Shown in pieces: positions 46,121-57,900 of a DNA stretch of 64,000 nt (position 1 is its first letter; every line of letters begins with the position of its first letter). A program made the position numbers and the translations under genes. The notes beneath the pieces are model-generated. The model saw only the letters and a program-made list of their open reading frames with translations. It was not told the DNA's origin and searched no databases. This stretch comes from Ciona savignyi (lineage: Eukaryota; Chordata; Ascidiacea; Phlebobranchia; Cionidae): assembly GCA_000149265.1 (NCBI GenBank), contig CH003035.1, positions 960,065-1,024,064 on the forward strand, in the 5' to 3' direction.

Positions 46121-48429
46121 GTTTCTGTTTTTAACTATACAGATTAACAACTAAGCTAAAAGTGTATCGGTATTATGTAACAGTTCCAAGTGTAATTCTT
46201 GAAAAAACAGCAAATATGGCAAATGTCAAAAGCTTGATTGTTCCTATAACAACATAGGATTTTCGTTAGGTGGAGCTGTGTTAAACTATTATTTCCAGTT
46301 CAATATTATTTTTGCGGGGGACGACGGTAATAAAAAACACAAATGGTAGCAACACGATGTTAAATATTTCTAAAATATAATTAAAAAATCCTGGCAAAAA
46401 AATACACAAAACAAAATGAATTCAAATCAGACACTCCACTAAGCTTAAATAAAAGTCGGGTGATGTAAAATTCTTTTCCCGACCAAATAGCTCGGTTGAT
46501 AAATGCATTGCCTTTCAGTCAAAGGGCTACGAAATCGATGATGGACTATTTGGTAGGACCGTTTTTGTATATAAGTCGCTATATATATCTTTCCCTTTTT
46601 GCTTCCAGCATTGTATTCTGCCCTAAAAAGCAATAAAGATTATTTGGAGAATTTTGGACATTAGGCGTAAGTTAAAAATTTTGGCCATTAAAGTTTGTTT
46701 TTATTGTCAGCAATCTCTTCTTTTAGCTGGGCTACAGGCAGAAAAGTAATGCTCGGCCGACTTATTTTGACTTTCGCACCCTTGTTTGCCCCGCGACCCA
46801 TTATTTAAGTACCGCTTTTTTAAAATCTTGGCTACACATCTGCCTATCAGTCCAGTCGCTTATCTTAATCTAATCACCACCAGAATATATAGCTTGTTAG
46901 TATATAATTCGTTGCCTTTCAGCCGAAAAGTAATGAGCTCGACAATAATCTTCTTGCCGGTCTCGCATAAAAAAATGTTCCGGGCGACATTTTCTGTACA
47001 TGCGCGTATTTGCATTTACCAGTGTTTTATATGCTACCGTCTTTTGCGTTTTTTTTTTTAATTCTCGATGATAAACATAATTACACTTTCTTATTTTTAA
47101 AGAAATTCTACCAAATAATAATATGCCATTACACTATACTTTAATCAGTTCCTTTTTATGTCCGTTTTACTATTTACATCTTTCGAGTTTGTTTATTTAC
47201 CCATTTCGTGTAAATTTCGTGAATTTATCGGGTAGACACATGGAACTAGTATATTTGGTACGAATGCAACATAAATTTGGTTTCCTACCAGTAATTAATA
47301 TACGCAACAATGCATATTGGTAACAGACTGAAAAAAAAGTTTTATGTAAATTGCGAAGTAAGTCACCCGGAACCTTTCTTATGCAACATCCGACTACATT
47401 CTCTACAATAGAGAGACGCTGTTAACGACTGAGCTAACCGCCGTACAATGAGCTAATTAGCTGTGTTTTATCACACATTACAATATTCCAAAAAATCACC
47501 GTGACCTCCGGTCTTAAATATTAATTCATATTTAATACTCTTTGGAAATTAATAACTGATGTTATAATAATAATTCTTTGTGAGATTTTTATGGCAAGAA
47601 AGTAGTATAAAATCGTTTTTTTTTGTAGTAAAAAGTCCGATGCCGGGTATATTAACGTACATCAAACCTGTTGTCACCTGAGTTATATGCGTAATTGAGA
47701 GATTTAATAATTTATCTAGTGTATAACTGTATAGTATTGAATGAAAACAAATCAATTAAAAATTATCAATGTGTTTGTGTAGTTGAAGGCGTAAACGTAA
47801 ACGTTTGGCCACACTTTTGTTTTGTCAGGTAGGCTACTTCTAAATACATTGATTTTTAGTAGCCACTTCTGTTTAAAAGACCAATGAACGAGTTTTAATA
47901 TAGTTCGTACTAAGCCATGGGACATGCCCAAGAGAGGATTAAAAGATTTATTTAATAGACCAAGAGATTCAGTGTTGCAAAGGAGATTGTCATGCTTTAA
48001 TAAATAAAGACGCTTACCAGATACTGCCTGTCCCTAAATAATCCAGGTGCTGTTATATTGGTCAATATTAAACAGTATATTATTGAAGTTAAAAGGGTAG
48101 CAGTGTGCCTAATTTTTGTTCTGTTTCTGTTTGTTCTAAAACTTATCGTACTGGTAGATAGTTAGATTATAAGTCAAATTTATAGGTCTAACACTACTCC
48201 TGCTATTTAGAGTCAGTGTTATGTCATGTTGTGAATGAAATGATTGTTACCATATACTCCCAAGTTACAATATATTTTTTTAGTTTCTTGAGTATGTGCA
48301 TTTTCATAACATAACCTTTTACAATTCATATTTCGTGTGTAAATAGGAACTGAATTTTTCTTATTAATTGTATAATTTATGTTTAAAAAAATAGTTAATT
48401 TTATCTCTCAACGTTTACCTCTTTATATT

Positions 48430-48607
48430 CTAGTTTAGTTTTAGTTTATTCATTTTTTGCCCCAGTTTTTTAAAAATGGCAAGCGAATATAATAACGACA
48501 CGGGAACGGGAAAAGACGGCAAAACGAACAGTCGTTAAAACACGTCATTAAAAAAAATAGGGATATAATGTAATAAATATAGCGGACGGTGCCGCCAAAC
48601 CTAGGCA
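48430..48607 (+). repeat. Dispersed repeat family B, copy 2
   Basis: Collinear with 33837-34013 over its whole length: 'tagttttagtttattcattt', 'aaaaatggcaagcgaatata', 'gacggcaaaacgaacagtcg', 'gccgccaaacctaggcaaaa'. It lies about 330 bp upstream of the first DLG coding exon. Confidence 0.8.
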
Positions 48608-48635
48608 AAAGAATTCTATGTTATAGTTGTGGTGT

Positions 48636-48800
48636 TTTTAGGTGCCTTTCTGTCTTGCTGCAATAAAGTGCCACAGTTTTTTGTTTAATTGTTTGATTTT
48701 CAGTTGTTTTGGTATATATATATATATATATTTATTTATATATAACATGCTTTGTGTTTTTGAATTGTTGGTGGTTAACGCTACATTGAAAAAAAAACAA
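48636..48800. repeat. Dispersed repeat family C, copy 2, with (TA)n tract
   Basis: Shares the motif order of 27035-27205 ('ggtgcctttctgt', 'gccacag', 'ttgattttcagtt', 'tgttttggtatatat', 'ttgttggtggttaacgct', A-rich end). A TA microsatellite around 48715-48735 lies within it. It ends about 140 bp before the DLG start codon. Confidence 0.7.
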
Positions 48801-48940
48801 AAATATTATTGATTGATTGATATATCAACTATCATGCTATGTTTAATAGCCCTACCTTAGTACCTTGCAGAACATGTTTATGAATAGTTGAGACCCATAG
48901 TTTCTTCTGATATTGTAAACGGAAGTGAAGCTGCAGAACC

Positions 48941-51900
48941 ATGCCAGTGAGAAAACAAGGTTTGACTATATAACCCTTACATTTGTTTATTATAAGTATT
49001 AAATGTACCTGTATGTTAAACCTTATATGATTATATGTATGTAATCTTTGTACTGTGAGGGATATTCTATGAAATGGTAAAGTGTTAAACAATATCCCAA
49101 TCAATATTTAAATATTAAACATCATAATTCGATAATGGACTATTGGCGTCCTCATTTAAATATTTTTAACTTAAAATACCAACATCACTTTGACTCATTT
49201 GGTGAACAGGCATTGTTAACTTTAAACCAGTTTACCCCCTTTTTTCTGTGACAACCTATTAGTTCCGAAAGGGAATTCTCTGGTAACTTATGTATTTTGG
49301 TATTGCAAACAAACGGGGAAAATGTAATTATTTCTTTAATTGTCTACTTGTTTTGTTATCCCAAAGTGACCAATGTCCAAAAACCCAAACAAAATTAACC
49401 GAGTACACCAGTAGAGGTGTTCAGTAACCATTCATGTTCAAATGTTGTTTCCTTTTACAGATGCTGATAGAGCATTGACTTTACTACAGCAATACCATGT
49501 GAAACTAACCAAACCTGGTGACAAAGCATTGCGGGGTGCACTTGAAAAGGTCATGGATATTTTCCGCAGTGAATTGTTCCATGCGTTGTTAGGTATGTAA
49601 CATTAGATTTTATATAAATAAAAGCATACTTAATATTATTTTACTGGTACCGATAATTTCTATCTTTATATGTTCGCTTTGTTTATATATATATTGTTAC
49701 TATGTATTGCACTTAAAAATATAAAGTACATATTGTATTTTTAATGTTTAAATATGTGATGTATAAAACTAATGCTTGATATAAACAAGTAATTACAGGT
49801 GTATTACAGACATATAATTGATTTCTTTATAATTTCCAGTTTGTATTAGTAAGGTATAATTAAACACCATGTTGGCAACTTTTCACATTCAAGTACCATA
49901 CCAAAAATTTTTTAGGTAAATTTATAGGCTTTTAAAATCATTATATTTTAGTTTTCTCTTTTATTATTGCATTTTTTATTATTGTCTCCGTTGGCTTGAG
50001 ATATTTAATACTTACTTCGAAAATTAGGTACCGGTAGTCGTACCATATAAAGTTATATATCTCAATTCCATTTGATTACAATTCGACATCCTTAGCTCGC
50101 CCCTGGGAAAACAGTTGTTAAATTTCACTATGCACAAAAACGGCTGTGGCCATAAAACGGGTTGTCAGCATGTTGCTATAATTCAGTAGTTTTGTCAATT
50201 AAAACTGTATTTTGGGTTTTGATTGTTGCTTTTTTAATATTTAATCGTCTTATATCATTCATTTAGCTTATCTCGTAAATAGGTAAGTTCAATCTATTAC
50301 TACTCAACTTTCCTATTTCTCCTTATAAAGGAAATCCATTCACATTTTCTCCTAACTGTTTATGAATTGGTAAAGTTGAAATCATCAGATAATGTTAGGT
50401 AACGCGATTTTCTATTGTAGACAGCCAAAGAAGATTCCCCACAATCCACAACCAAAACAAATTAGACAGACCATTGGAAACGTGACTTAGGACACAAAGG
50501 AGTTATGTTTAACTTTTGACATTAGCCCCAGGGAAATATCGCATAGTTTCCAAATAACCAAAAATTTATAATTTACATACTTACTTTTATAATTTAGATG
50601 TCTTAGTGTACATTTCCTGGTAGTCAGTTAAAATATAATAGTAGCCCAATTTTAAAATGTTTTATTTTATAATACATTTTGTCATTTTCCAAATAACACA
50701 TCAGACATCCCATACCATAATAGATTTTTCTGCTTATGGCGATTACCCATTCTAGGTTTAGTGAAAGATTAGAAACTTAATTTTTAGTTGTAACCACTGT
50801 TGTGTTGCACTGTTGATGGCAATAAAAGTTGATACAAAACAGGTCTTTAAACTATGACAAAGCACAAAGCAAATTAGTGAGGGTTAATTAACGGTAGTTT
50901 TATCTTGTAATTGAACATATTTTATCCAAATTCTTGGTGACACTTTTTACCTTGATACCCCCACGACTAACTCCACTACTGGTTTTATCTATTAACTGTT
51001 TGTCCACAGATATTCAAGAATACTATGAACTGACTCTTGTAGAAGCATTCCAAAATTTAAATGATCCACGCATATTGGAGACTTCATTAAAATGGCAATC
51101 TGTTACAGAAGCAAGACAGTGTAACAATAATGCAATTGAAAAGGTAATATTTTATATGGCATGATACAGTTATTTCTCTAACGATGTGTAGGCCTATATT
51201 ACAGGTTGAAAATAACAATATAAGTGACTAGATAAAGCAGAAAGTTGTATCAATATACTGCATATACCGGTACATTAGAATTTTTATTTGGACTCAAGCA
51301 AATGTTCAAATGTAGGTATACATATAGTGCATCTAAATGTGAAAAGAAAAACTAGAAAATGTAAGATATATTGTTGCATTTGTTTTCACTTACTGATGAT
51401 TGGGTAAATACTAAAGGACAAACACTTCTGTAGCAATTTTAAAGTTTTTCTAGGTTATTTATAATTTCATTGTGTCGATTAGTTTAAGAAGGAACAGGCT
51501 TAGCTAGTGTCATTGTGGATAAAAAGGTAAGTACCGCTTCATTATCTTGGTAAAATATATATCATGAGAGAGAGAGAGAGAGAGAGAGAAATGGAAAAAA
51601 GCGATATATATTTTGAGTTGAGTTACGCCAGATTTGCCAGTGCAAATCTTTTCGATGTCAACCATTATTTCACCCTTGTTATATGGTACTCCATCAGTAA
51701 GTATAGCAGTGCATGATGTGCAATTTTCCATTCTGTATTTAAACACTCTTCAGTTTGTCAAAAAATCGTTTGCTTTTGACTTTTGGTAACTGGACTTTTG
51801 CCACTGCACTGAAGAGTCTAATCGGACTTGACAATTCAGCATGTTTTGCATGGCTTCTCCATGTTTATGACATATTAACTGATTGATTGCATTAAAATTA

Positions 51901-54900
51901 ATGGAACCTGTGACATAAATTTTAATGTGTCAATACTCAATAGAAAAACAATTCTGGTATAGTTGAGGAATGTAATACATGTCATTAATAAGGAAAAAGA
52001 AAGGAAACTGAAAAACTTAGTTTTAGGTTGACTTGTAATGTTATGTTGCTAACCATCTTTTTCAAAATCAGGCATGATTTGGCGCTGTTCAATTATTTTT
52101 ATAAATCAAATCATTAATGTCCATGTACTTACCATGTAAGGTTCAAAAACTGCAAACCTAATTTTTTAGGTGAAGTATTTAACGTTGTCCACAATGTGGA
52201 TGTTAATGGCTGGTAAACTATAAACGCTGTAAATGACATCTATTGTATGATTGTTTTTGTAGGTCAGATGGTTACAAGGGCAGTCGACATAACAATATAG
52301 CTGATATTTTGTATAATTATTATATGTATATAGAGGATTTGTTTTTCAGATTCGGTTTATAATAATATTTCACTGGATAATCAGCACCCTACTTCTTTAT
52401 GATTTTGTTAACCTAAATGACACACTATTAACCTAAATGACACACTAGTTTATTTATAATAGTTGTAGGTAATTACATATCACACAATAAAAGGTATTTA
52501 AGATAATTGTAATAAAAACACAAACAAACTGTTATGTATAATATTACAATAGCCTTCGCAAAATTGTACATTTTACTTGTATTCTATAATATTATGTTTT
52601 TAGTTATTGGTTTAGATTTCACCGTAAGATTGCAGGCCTTCCATAGTTTATATGTGGATCAATGGTCAGATATATATAATGATGTTTGTTTATTAGGATA
52701 TTAGTTATTAGCCATGATATTAGTTTATATATGGGTTTGATTGTTTCTTCAAAGAGATTTGTTTCCTTGAAATATTTAATCAAACGGCAGACAGTGTAGT
52801 GGGCATTTCCTGATTGCGATATACAACAACGTTTCTTTGTTTGTGTTCGTAAGTGCAACAGCTAAATACGGAACAGTTAACCGCATGTGGTCGCCAGGGC
52901 GCTAAACGATCAAACAATTGCAACCGCCATGCTTTTTTAGTAAATAAAACGCTGCTTTTCCCAAGTTAGTTGTCATCCGGTATTAAAGTTGCCGTCTTAG
53001 TGATATTTTGTATTATATCGTTCGGTGATTTTAATCGGAACTTTGAAGGTATATTTACCTAACCAACCACCGTGATTTGTAAGCTTAATTAACTAATGAC
53101 CAGCCGCACTGCCCCGCTTTTAAATTAGGGGTTACGTAAGAGAGAGGGAGAGTGATAATCCCGCTCCGTCCTTCCAGGCATAGGTTGAAAACTACCTTTA
53201 AGTTAAGAAAGAAACGTGGATGATGACATGCGTGGAGCTTGTTATATTAGAGCGACTACTTGTGTTTCAATCGTAACGTAAGAAGCAGGTCCTTGGTAGT
53301 AATGCATTATACATAGGGATCGATTAAGTAGGCCGCAGGTTAGGGTCGCCCCCGCGGATAATGTACCTTTGGGAGTAAAGAGCGCTAGTGGGCAGCTAGT
53401 TTAGATTCCTACGTAAAGCGCTAATGTAAAAAGAATCCCTAACCGATTTTGCCTGATGAAAGTAGATGTTAGACGAAGTTAACAAGTTCACGATAGCCAT
53501 TCTAATTATTGGCGAAGACAAAGTAGAGAATATATATTCGAGATTCGCTTACTTTACTCGCAGTGAGACATGCAGTCGCTTTAACTAACAGTCACAGGTT
53601 GGTATGTGATATATTATTGTAGGAAATATAGAATGTTATACCGGTGTCGCATCTGTGCAGTTTATTTAGAAAATCGAACGTTTGTTTGCAACAGACGCAA
53701 ATTGATTTTTAAGTTTTTCTGAAATGACATTAAAGTCATTTTAAGTGGCATTTTATAAATAACAATTTTTGTCATTGTAAATTTCTACGGTTGATTATTT
53801 ATAGAAAGGACAGAAACGCAATGGTGAAAGGTCACGATTTTTAATAATTTCCAGGGATATGTAAATGTTAGCCACATTTGGTTTAATTATGATGGAGTAG
53901 CTCCATGTTCTGTGGTTTCCTGGTTTTGCAAAACTAGATACGGCACTCCGGATTGGATTTACTCCTTGCAATGTCCTGTCTGTGCTTCACAAAGGTGTGC
54001 CGTCTGGCTGCATGTTCGTATATGAATTTTGTGTCAAATATAAGCATGCTTATGATGCAAATTAGCTTTTATAATTCGTATTGTCCTGTAAGCATTGTAT
54101 TGTTGCGCTGCGTTCTGACATTATAATTACAGCCTGTATCCAGAACGGTGACGTAAAATCGCCTGCGGTTTTGTAGTCTCGTAATAAGATGAGCGCTGTA
54201 TCAAGAGCAATAACTTTTACAGTTTTACCATGAGAAAATATGCCAGGTCGTGCATCTACAGTTCATTTTACCTCAATTGTTATCCAATGCCTTGAAAATT
54301 ACAAAATAAAACTCCTTATATTATATATTAAACGCAATACAATACTTCGCGATCAGTTTACTGGTCTGCCAGAAGTTTTCCTGAAGGACACGATATGAGC
54401 TTATTACAGCGTTGCAGGTCTTAATACTGGAAAACTTAAAAAAAATCCAGGGTTTGCGTAAAATTTCCCGTGGGTCACAATTAGTTCCCCTTCGCCACCC
54501 TAAAATCGATGCTGTGTCTGTTCGTGTTCGATCGATGCACAGGCAATAAAGACTGCTGCCACTTTGAGCAAGATACCGTCGTGCCGAGTTTACGACGACC
54601 ATCCCTGTATTGCAGCTTAACTTCGGCGCTCGGTGTAATAGATAACTCACAGTTAATTAGTGTTTTGTAGTTAGTTAGTTACCTGCAGAGCCGTGTCTTT
54701 TGTGACAGTTGTGACAGTGTAATCTTGACAGTCTTTGCCCTACAAAACATAGCCCAATGCACGGCGTTGCACAGTAATTTCCGAGCCTTTGTATCAGTGT
54801 AGCTATACTCCCACTGTATAACTTAATCAATACGCGATAGCACCAGGCGAATTGGTTATAAAAGGAAAGGAATAAATATGAGCCATAAGATACGGTGCAG

Positions 54901-57900
54901 GTCAATTTTTAGAACAACATATGGAAGCTTAAAAATGCCACAGCCATAGTACGAGTTCGGTTATGTGCAAAGTCCCTTCACAGAACTGTTATGAGGTTAT
55001 TATTTAACTCCCAAACAATGTTATGTTCGTGTAGTATGAAATGCAAACGAGCTTCCTTCAACTATACTTTCGGCTGCAAGGTAAGTTGCAGTGTATAAAG
55101 TGTTCACTCAACTGCTCTGCCATCGGTTCCAGAAGTACCTAGTAGGAAAGATACGTGTTCGTTTTGTGACATAACCTATTATCAGACGTCATCTTTACAG
55201 TGTCAGATTGATTGTCTTGTATGTTTTAAATGTTTATTTCGGCTTTTTATTATATTGCATGACCGTTGAACATACATTTTAAACCTGGCTTATAAAACTG
55301 TCTTTTTTGCTCGTTTCTTAGTTAAATAGTATTTATTAATTTATTGACTTGGTTAACAAGAGACAGACTATTATATAGGTTACCTGGGATTGCTATTAGT
55401 TCAGGTGATAAATTCGACTGACGGTAAAATATCACTGTTTGTTTAATATTAATTATATAATTGATTTATTTTACACATAATTCCCATGTTTTTTGGACTT
55501 TAAAAGTCGAATTTAAATGCATGTTATACCCTCTTATTGTTTTTGATGTACAGATTCAAAAGCAAACGCCACATTTATGCAAAAGTGTAGTTTGTGTTGT
55601 TGTGTTGATTTGCCAATACTGCTCGGAAACGCTAAATTTTCTTAATATAACTAAAACAACCGTGTACCGTGTAACAGCAGATGATAATTTTGTAATGATA
55701 AAAAATCTTATAATTAATGCGTACTGGTCGTATATTTGTAAATATTGCAAGGTGTGTCAGATATTCCTAAACAACACCCCAGTTAAAATACCAATATAGA
55801 CCACTTTGTCGTTCGGGCAACGTAATATTCACTTCTATTCGTAAGAAGGCAATATTTAATTTCAGGCTGCTAAACCTGCAGTAATTTGGGCCTATAATAA
55901 TTGATCTTAAAAGTTTTACGCCACGACCCTATTATTATTAGGATGATGGTATTACAGCAACTATAAGTACATGCATTTATTTAAGGTTAGTGTGCATCAA
56001 ATTATCGAAACAATGCCATAATTACTGCACTATACCGCGCCTTGATAAACGTCAATTTTGAATTTTCCGTTACAACAGCAAGGCATTACGGCGCTTTTGA
56101 GCCTGCTGTTGTATCCTTTTTCCCGTCGTGCATAATTAATGAAATGTTAAGTTCTATGGTTCACCGATTTTAAAACTTTACAGTTGCAGTGCCAATGTTT
56201 AAATAAATGCAAAGCTGAAATGCCGTTTTATCCACCACAAATTAGCACATGGTGTAATGTTTTCGCTGTCGTGTTGACTTATCGTTTCAAGCCATGAGAT
56301 AAAACACATTGAATTATTTAAAGTTTCTAGCTGAGGCTTAGCATAACCGCAATGTACGCAAATTTATCCATGCTTTGATCAATAAATACGACATACCGCT
56401 TCATCACTAGCATGGGACCATGTCAGTTTGCACAACTTGGATAGGCAAACGTGTTGCTATTGCAACTGTGCTAGTCAGTTATATCAGCTTTGCGAACATT
56501 ATCGTGATAGTAGACTTGCTGACCCGTAATATTTGAAATTAAAATAGTCCAAAACTCCAAATATACATAATTTCAGAAATATTTTCACACGAATGTCACT
56601 GTAATTTGGCTGCTCTTGGAAGACTACAAATAATATTAATGTAAGAAGAATCATGCGTGGGTGTATGACATACACCCGCAGTATAAGACCAATCATTTTG
56701 CCCTTACATGGCTTTAACGTGGTTAAACACTGTTACCAACCTGGGTGGTGTCATTTTTGATCGAAAATGGAGAAACGAATTTCAACCAAAACGTTTCAAA
56801 TATGCGAAATATTTAACTGTGGACATTCCTGTTGTTTTTTCGGTTACAGCACACCCATTTCTTCATTCTGTCTTTTATATTAAGCATTAATTGACCAACA
56901 TCGTAAACTTTGTTTTATTCATAAAAAAAATCGCGCGAGAATTGCAAAGTTATTTGCAACACCAAATATGCAAAGATAGTTTATTATCTCTGCTTCTGCA
57001 CTGTTATCTTTGTAGGAGGAAATTCATTGCGTTGTTTCACTTGGTATAACCTCAAACTCGGTGAATTTGGCTTTGTGCCAAGTTTTTTGCGGCAATCACA
57101 GAAAAGATGTACAACCCTGTTTTAAAACACAAATTATTCACTTAGAAGGAATATAAAGTTTAATTTATTGTAAATTGCAACTTGCTTTAAACCCAACACT
57201 TACATCAGTGCTATTAAGTTATTAAAAATTTGGTCATTGGTGCTCTTCTTTTGAGATATTCGTAGCTTTTTACTGTATACACAAAAGTATACAATTGTTG
57301 ACATGGCTCTCCTTGGCGAGTTACCATTAATAAATAGTTCCGTATCCGGCGCACGCTTTATATATGTGTATTTACAGCAAAACGAAGAACCGCATGATAA
57401 ACATAACTGAATAAAAAATCGAAACCAAAACAGAAGATCTTAGCGACCGAAGTGTTCATTTATTTCTTAGTTTTTATAGACTTAGCTGCTCTTTTTATTA
57501 CAGAAATACAGGTACCAAGATGAGGAGCAGCTGTCACAAGGCGAGCTTGCCAAACCACCGGCCGAACCACTGGATTCTCATTATAAGAAACCTGCAGTAA
57601 ACATACCCATCGTAAGTCAACTCCCAATAGGGTTATATTAATTACCTAGTGTTCGTCTTTTTGTTGAATAAGAACATACAAACAGATTTTTCGCTAAGAA
57701 AGCATTCTGTTATTCGAACTGATACGAATTTTGACTTGCAATGAGTATTCTTGAATTAATAAATTTGTACGAAGTACCCGTTTTCGATACAAAGTTTAAT
57801 ACTTTTCGGTGATTAAAAAGTATTATGTCAGTGTGATTTAAATTGATTAAAAAGTGTTGCATGGATCAAACGGCTACGCTTGCCTGGTATCGATTGTACA

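Larger units (their letters stand above)
46130..48940. other. Divergent intergenic region, CFAP100 and DLG promoters
   Basis: About 2.8 kb between the CFAP100 start (minus) and the DLG start (plus). The right part is occupied by repeats B (48430-48607) and C (48636-48800). The left part holds tRNA-like low-similarity stretches (for example 46480-46560) but no gene I can support. Confidence 0.5.
51144..57503. other. Large DLG intron 3 (6.4 kb)
   Basis: Much the largest intron seen in this gene. Apart from the candidate alternative first exon at 55018-55080 and the GA tract, I see no conserved coding sequence. The frames at 54321-54905 (minus) and 55461-55799 (plus) show no domain or splice context. 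An internal promoter would be expected upstream of 55018 if the alternative exon is real. Confidence 0.5.

Noticed and set aside
46480-46960. Two further tRNA-SINE-like heads ('gctcggttgataaatgcatt', 'gcctttcagtcaaagggct')
   Set aside because: Similarity is limited to short tRNA-like words and the middle and tail modules are absent, so no feature was called.
47357-47452. Minus-strand tRNA-like stretch ('ggcggttagctcagtcgtta', later 'ggttccgggtgac')
   Set aside because: A-box and B-box-like motifs are present, but I could not close acceptor and anticodon stems. It is more likely an old tRNA-derived repeat than a functional tRNA gene.
55461-55799. 112-codon plus-strand frame in DLG intron 3
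   Set aside because: No recognisable domain, AT-driven composition, no splice site that would join it in phase to DLG, and no upstream acceptor. I do not regard it as an exon.
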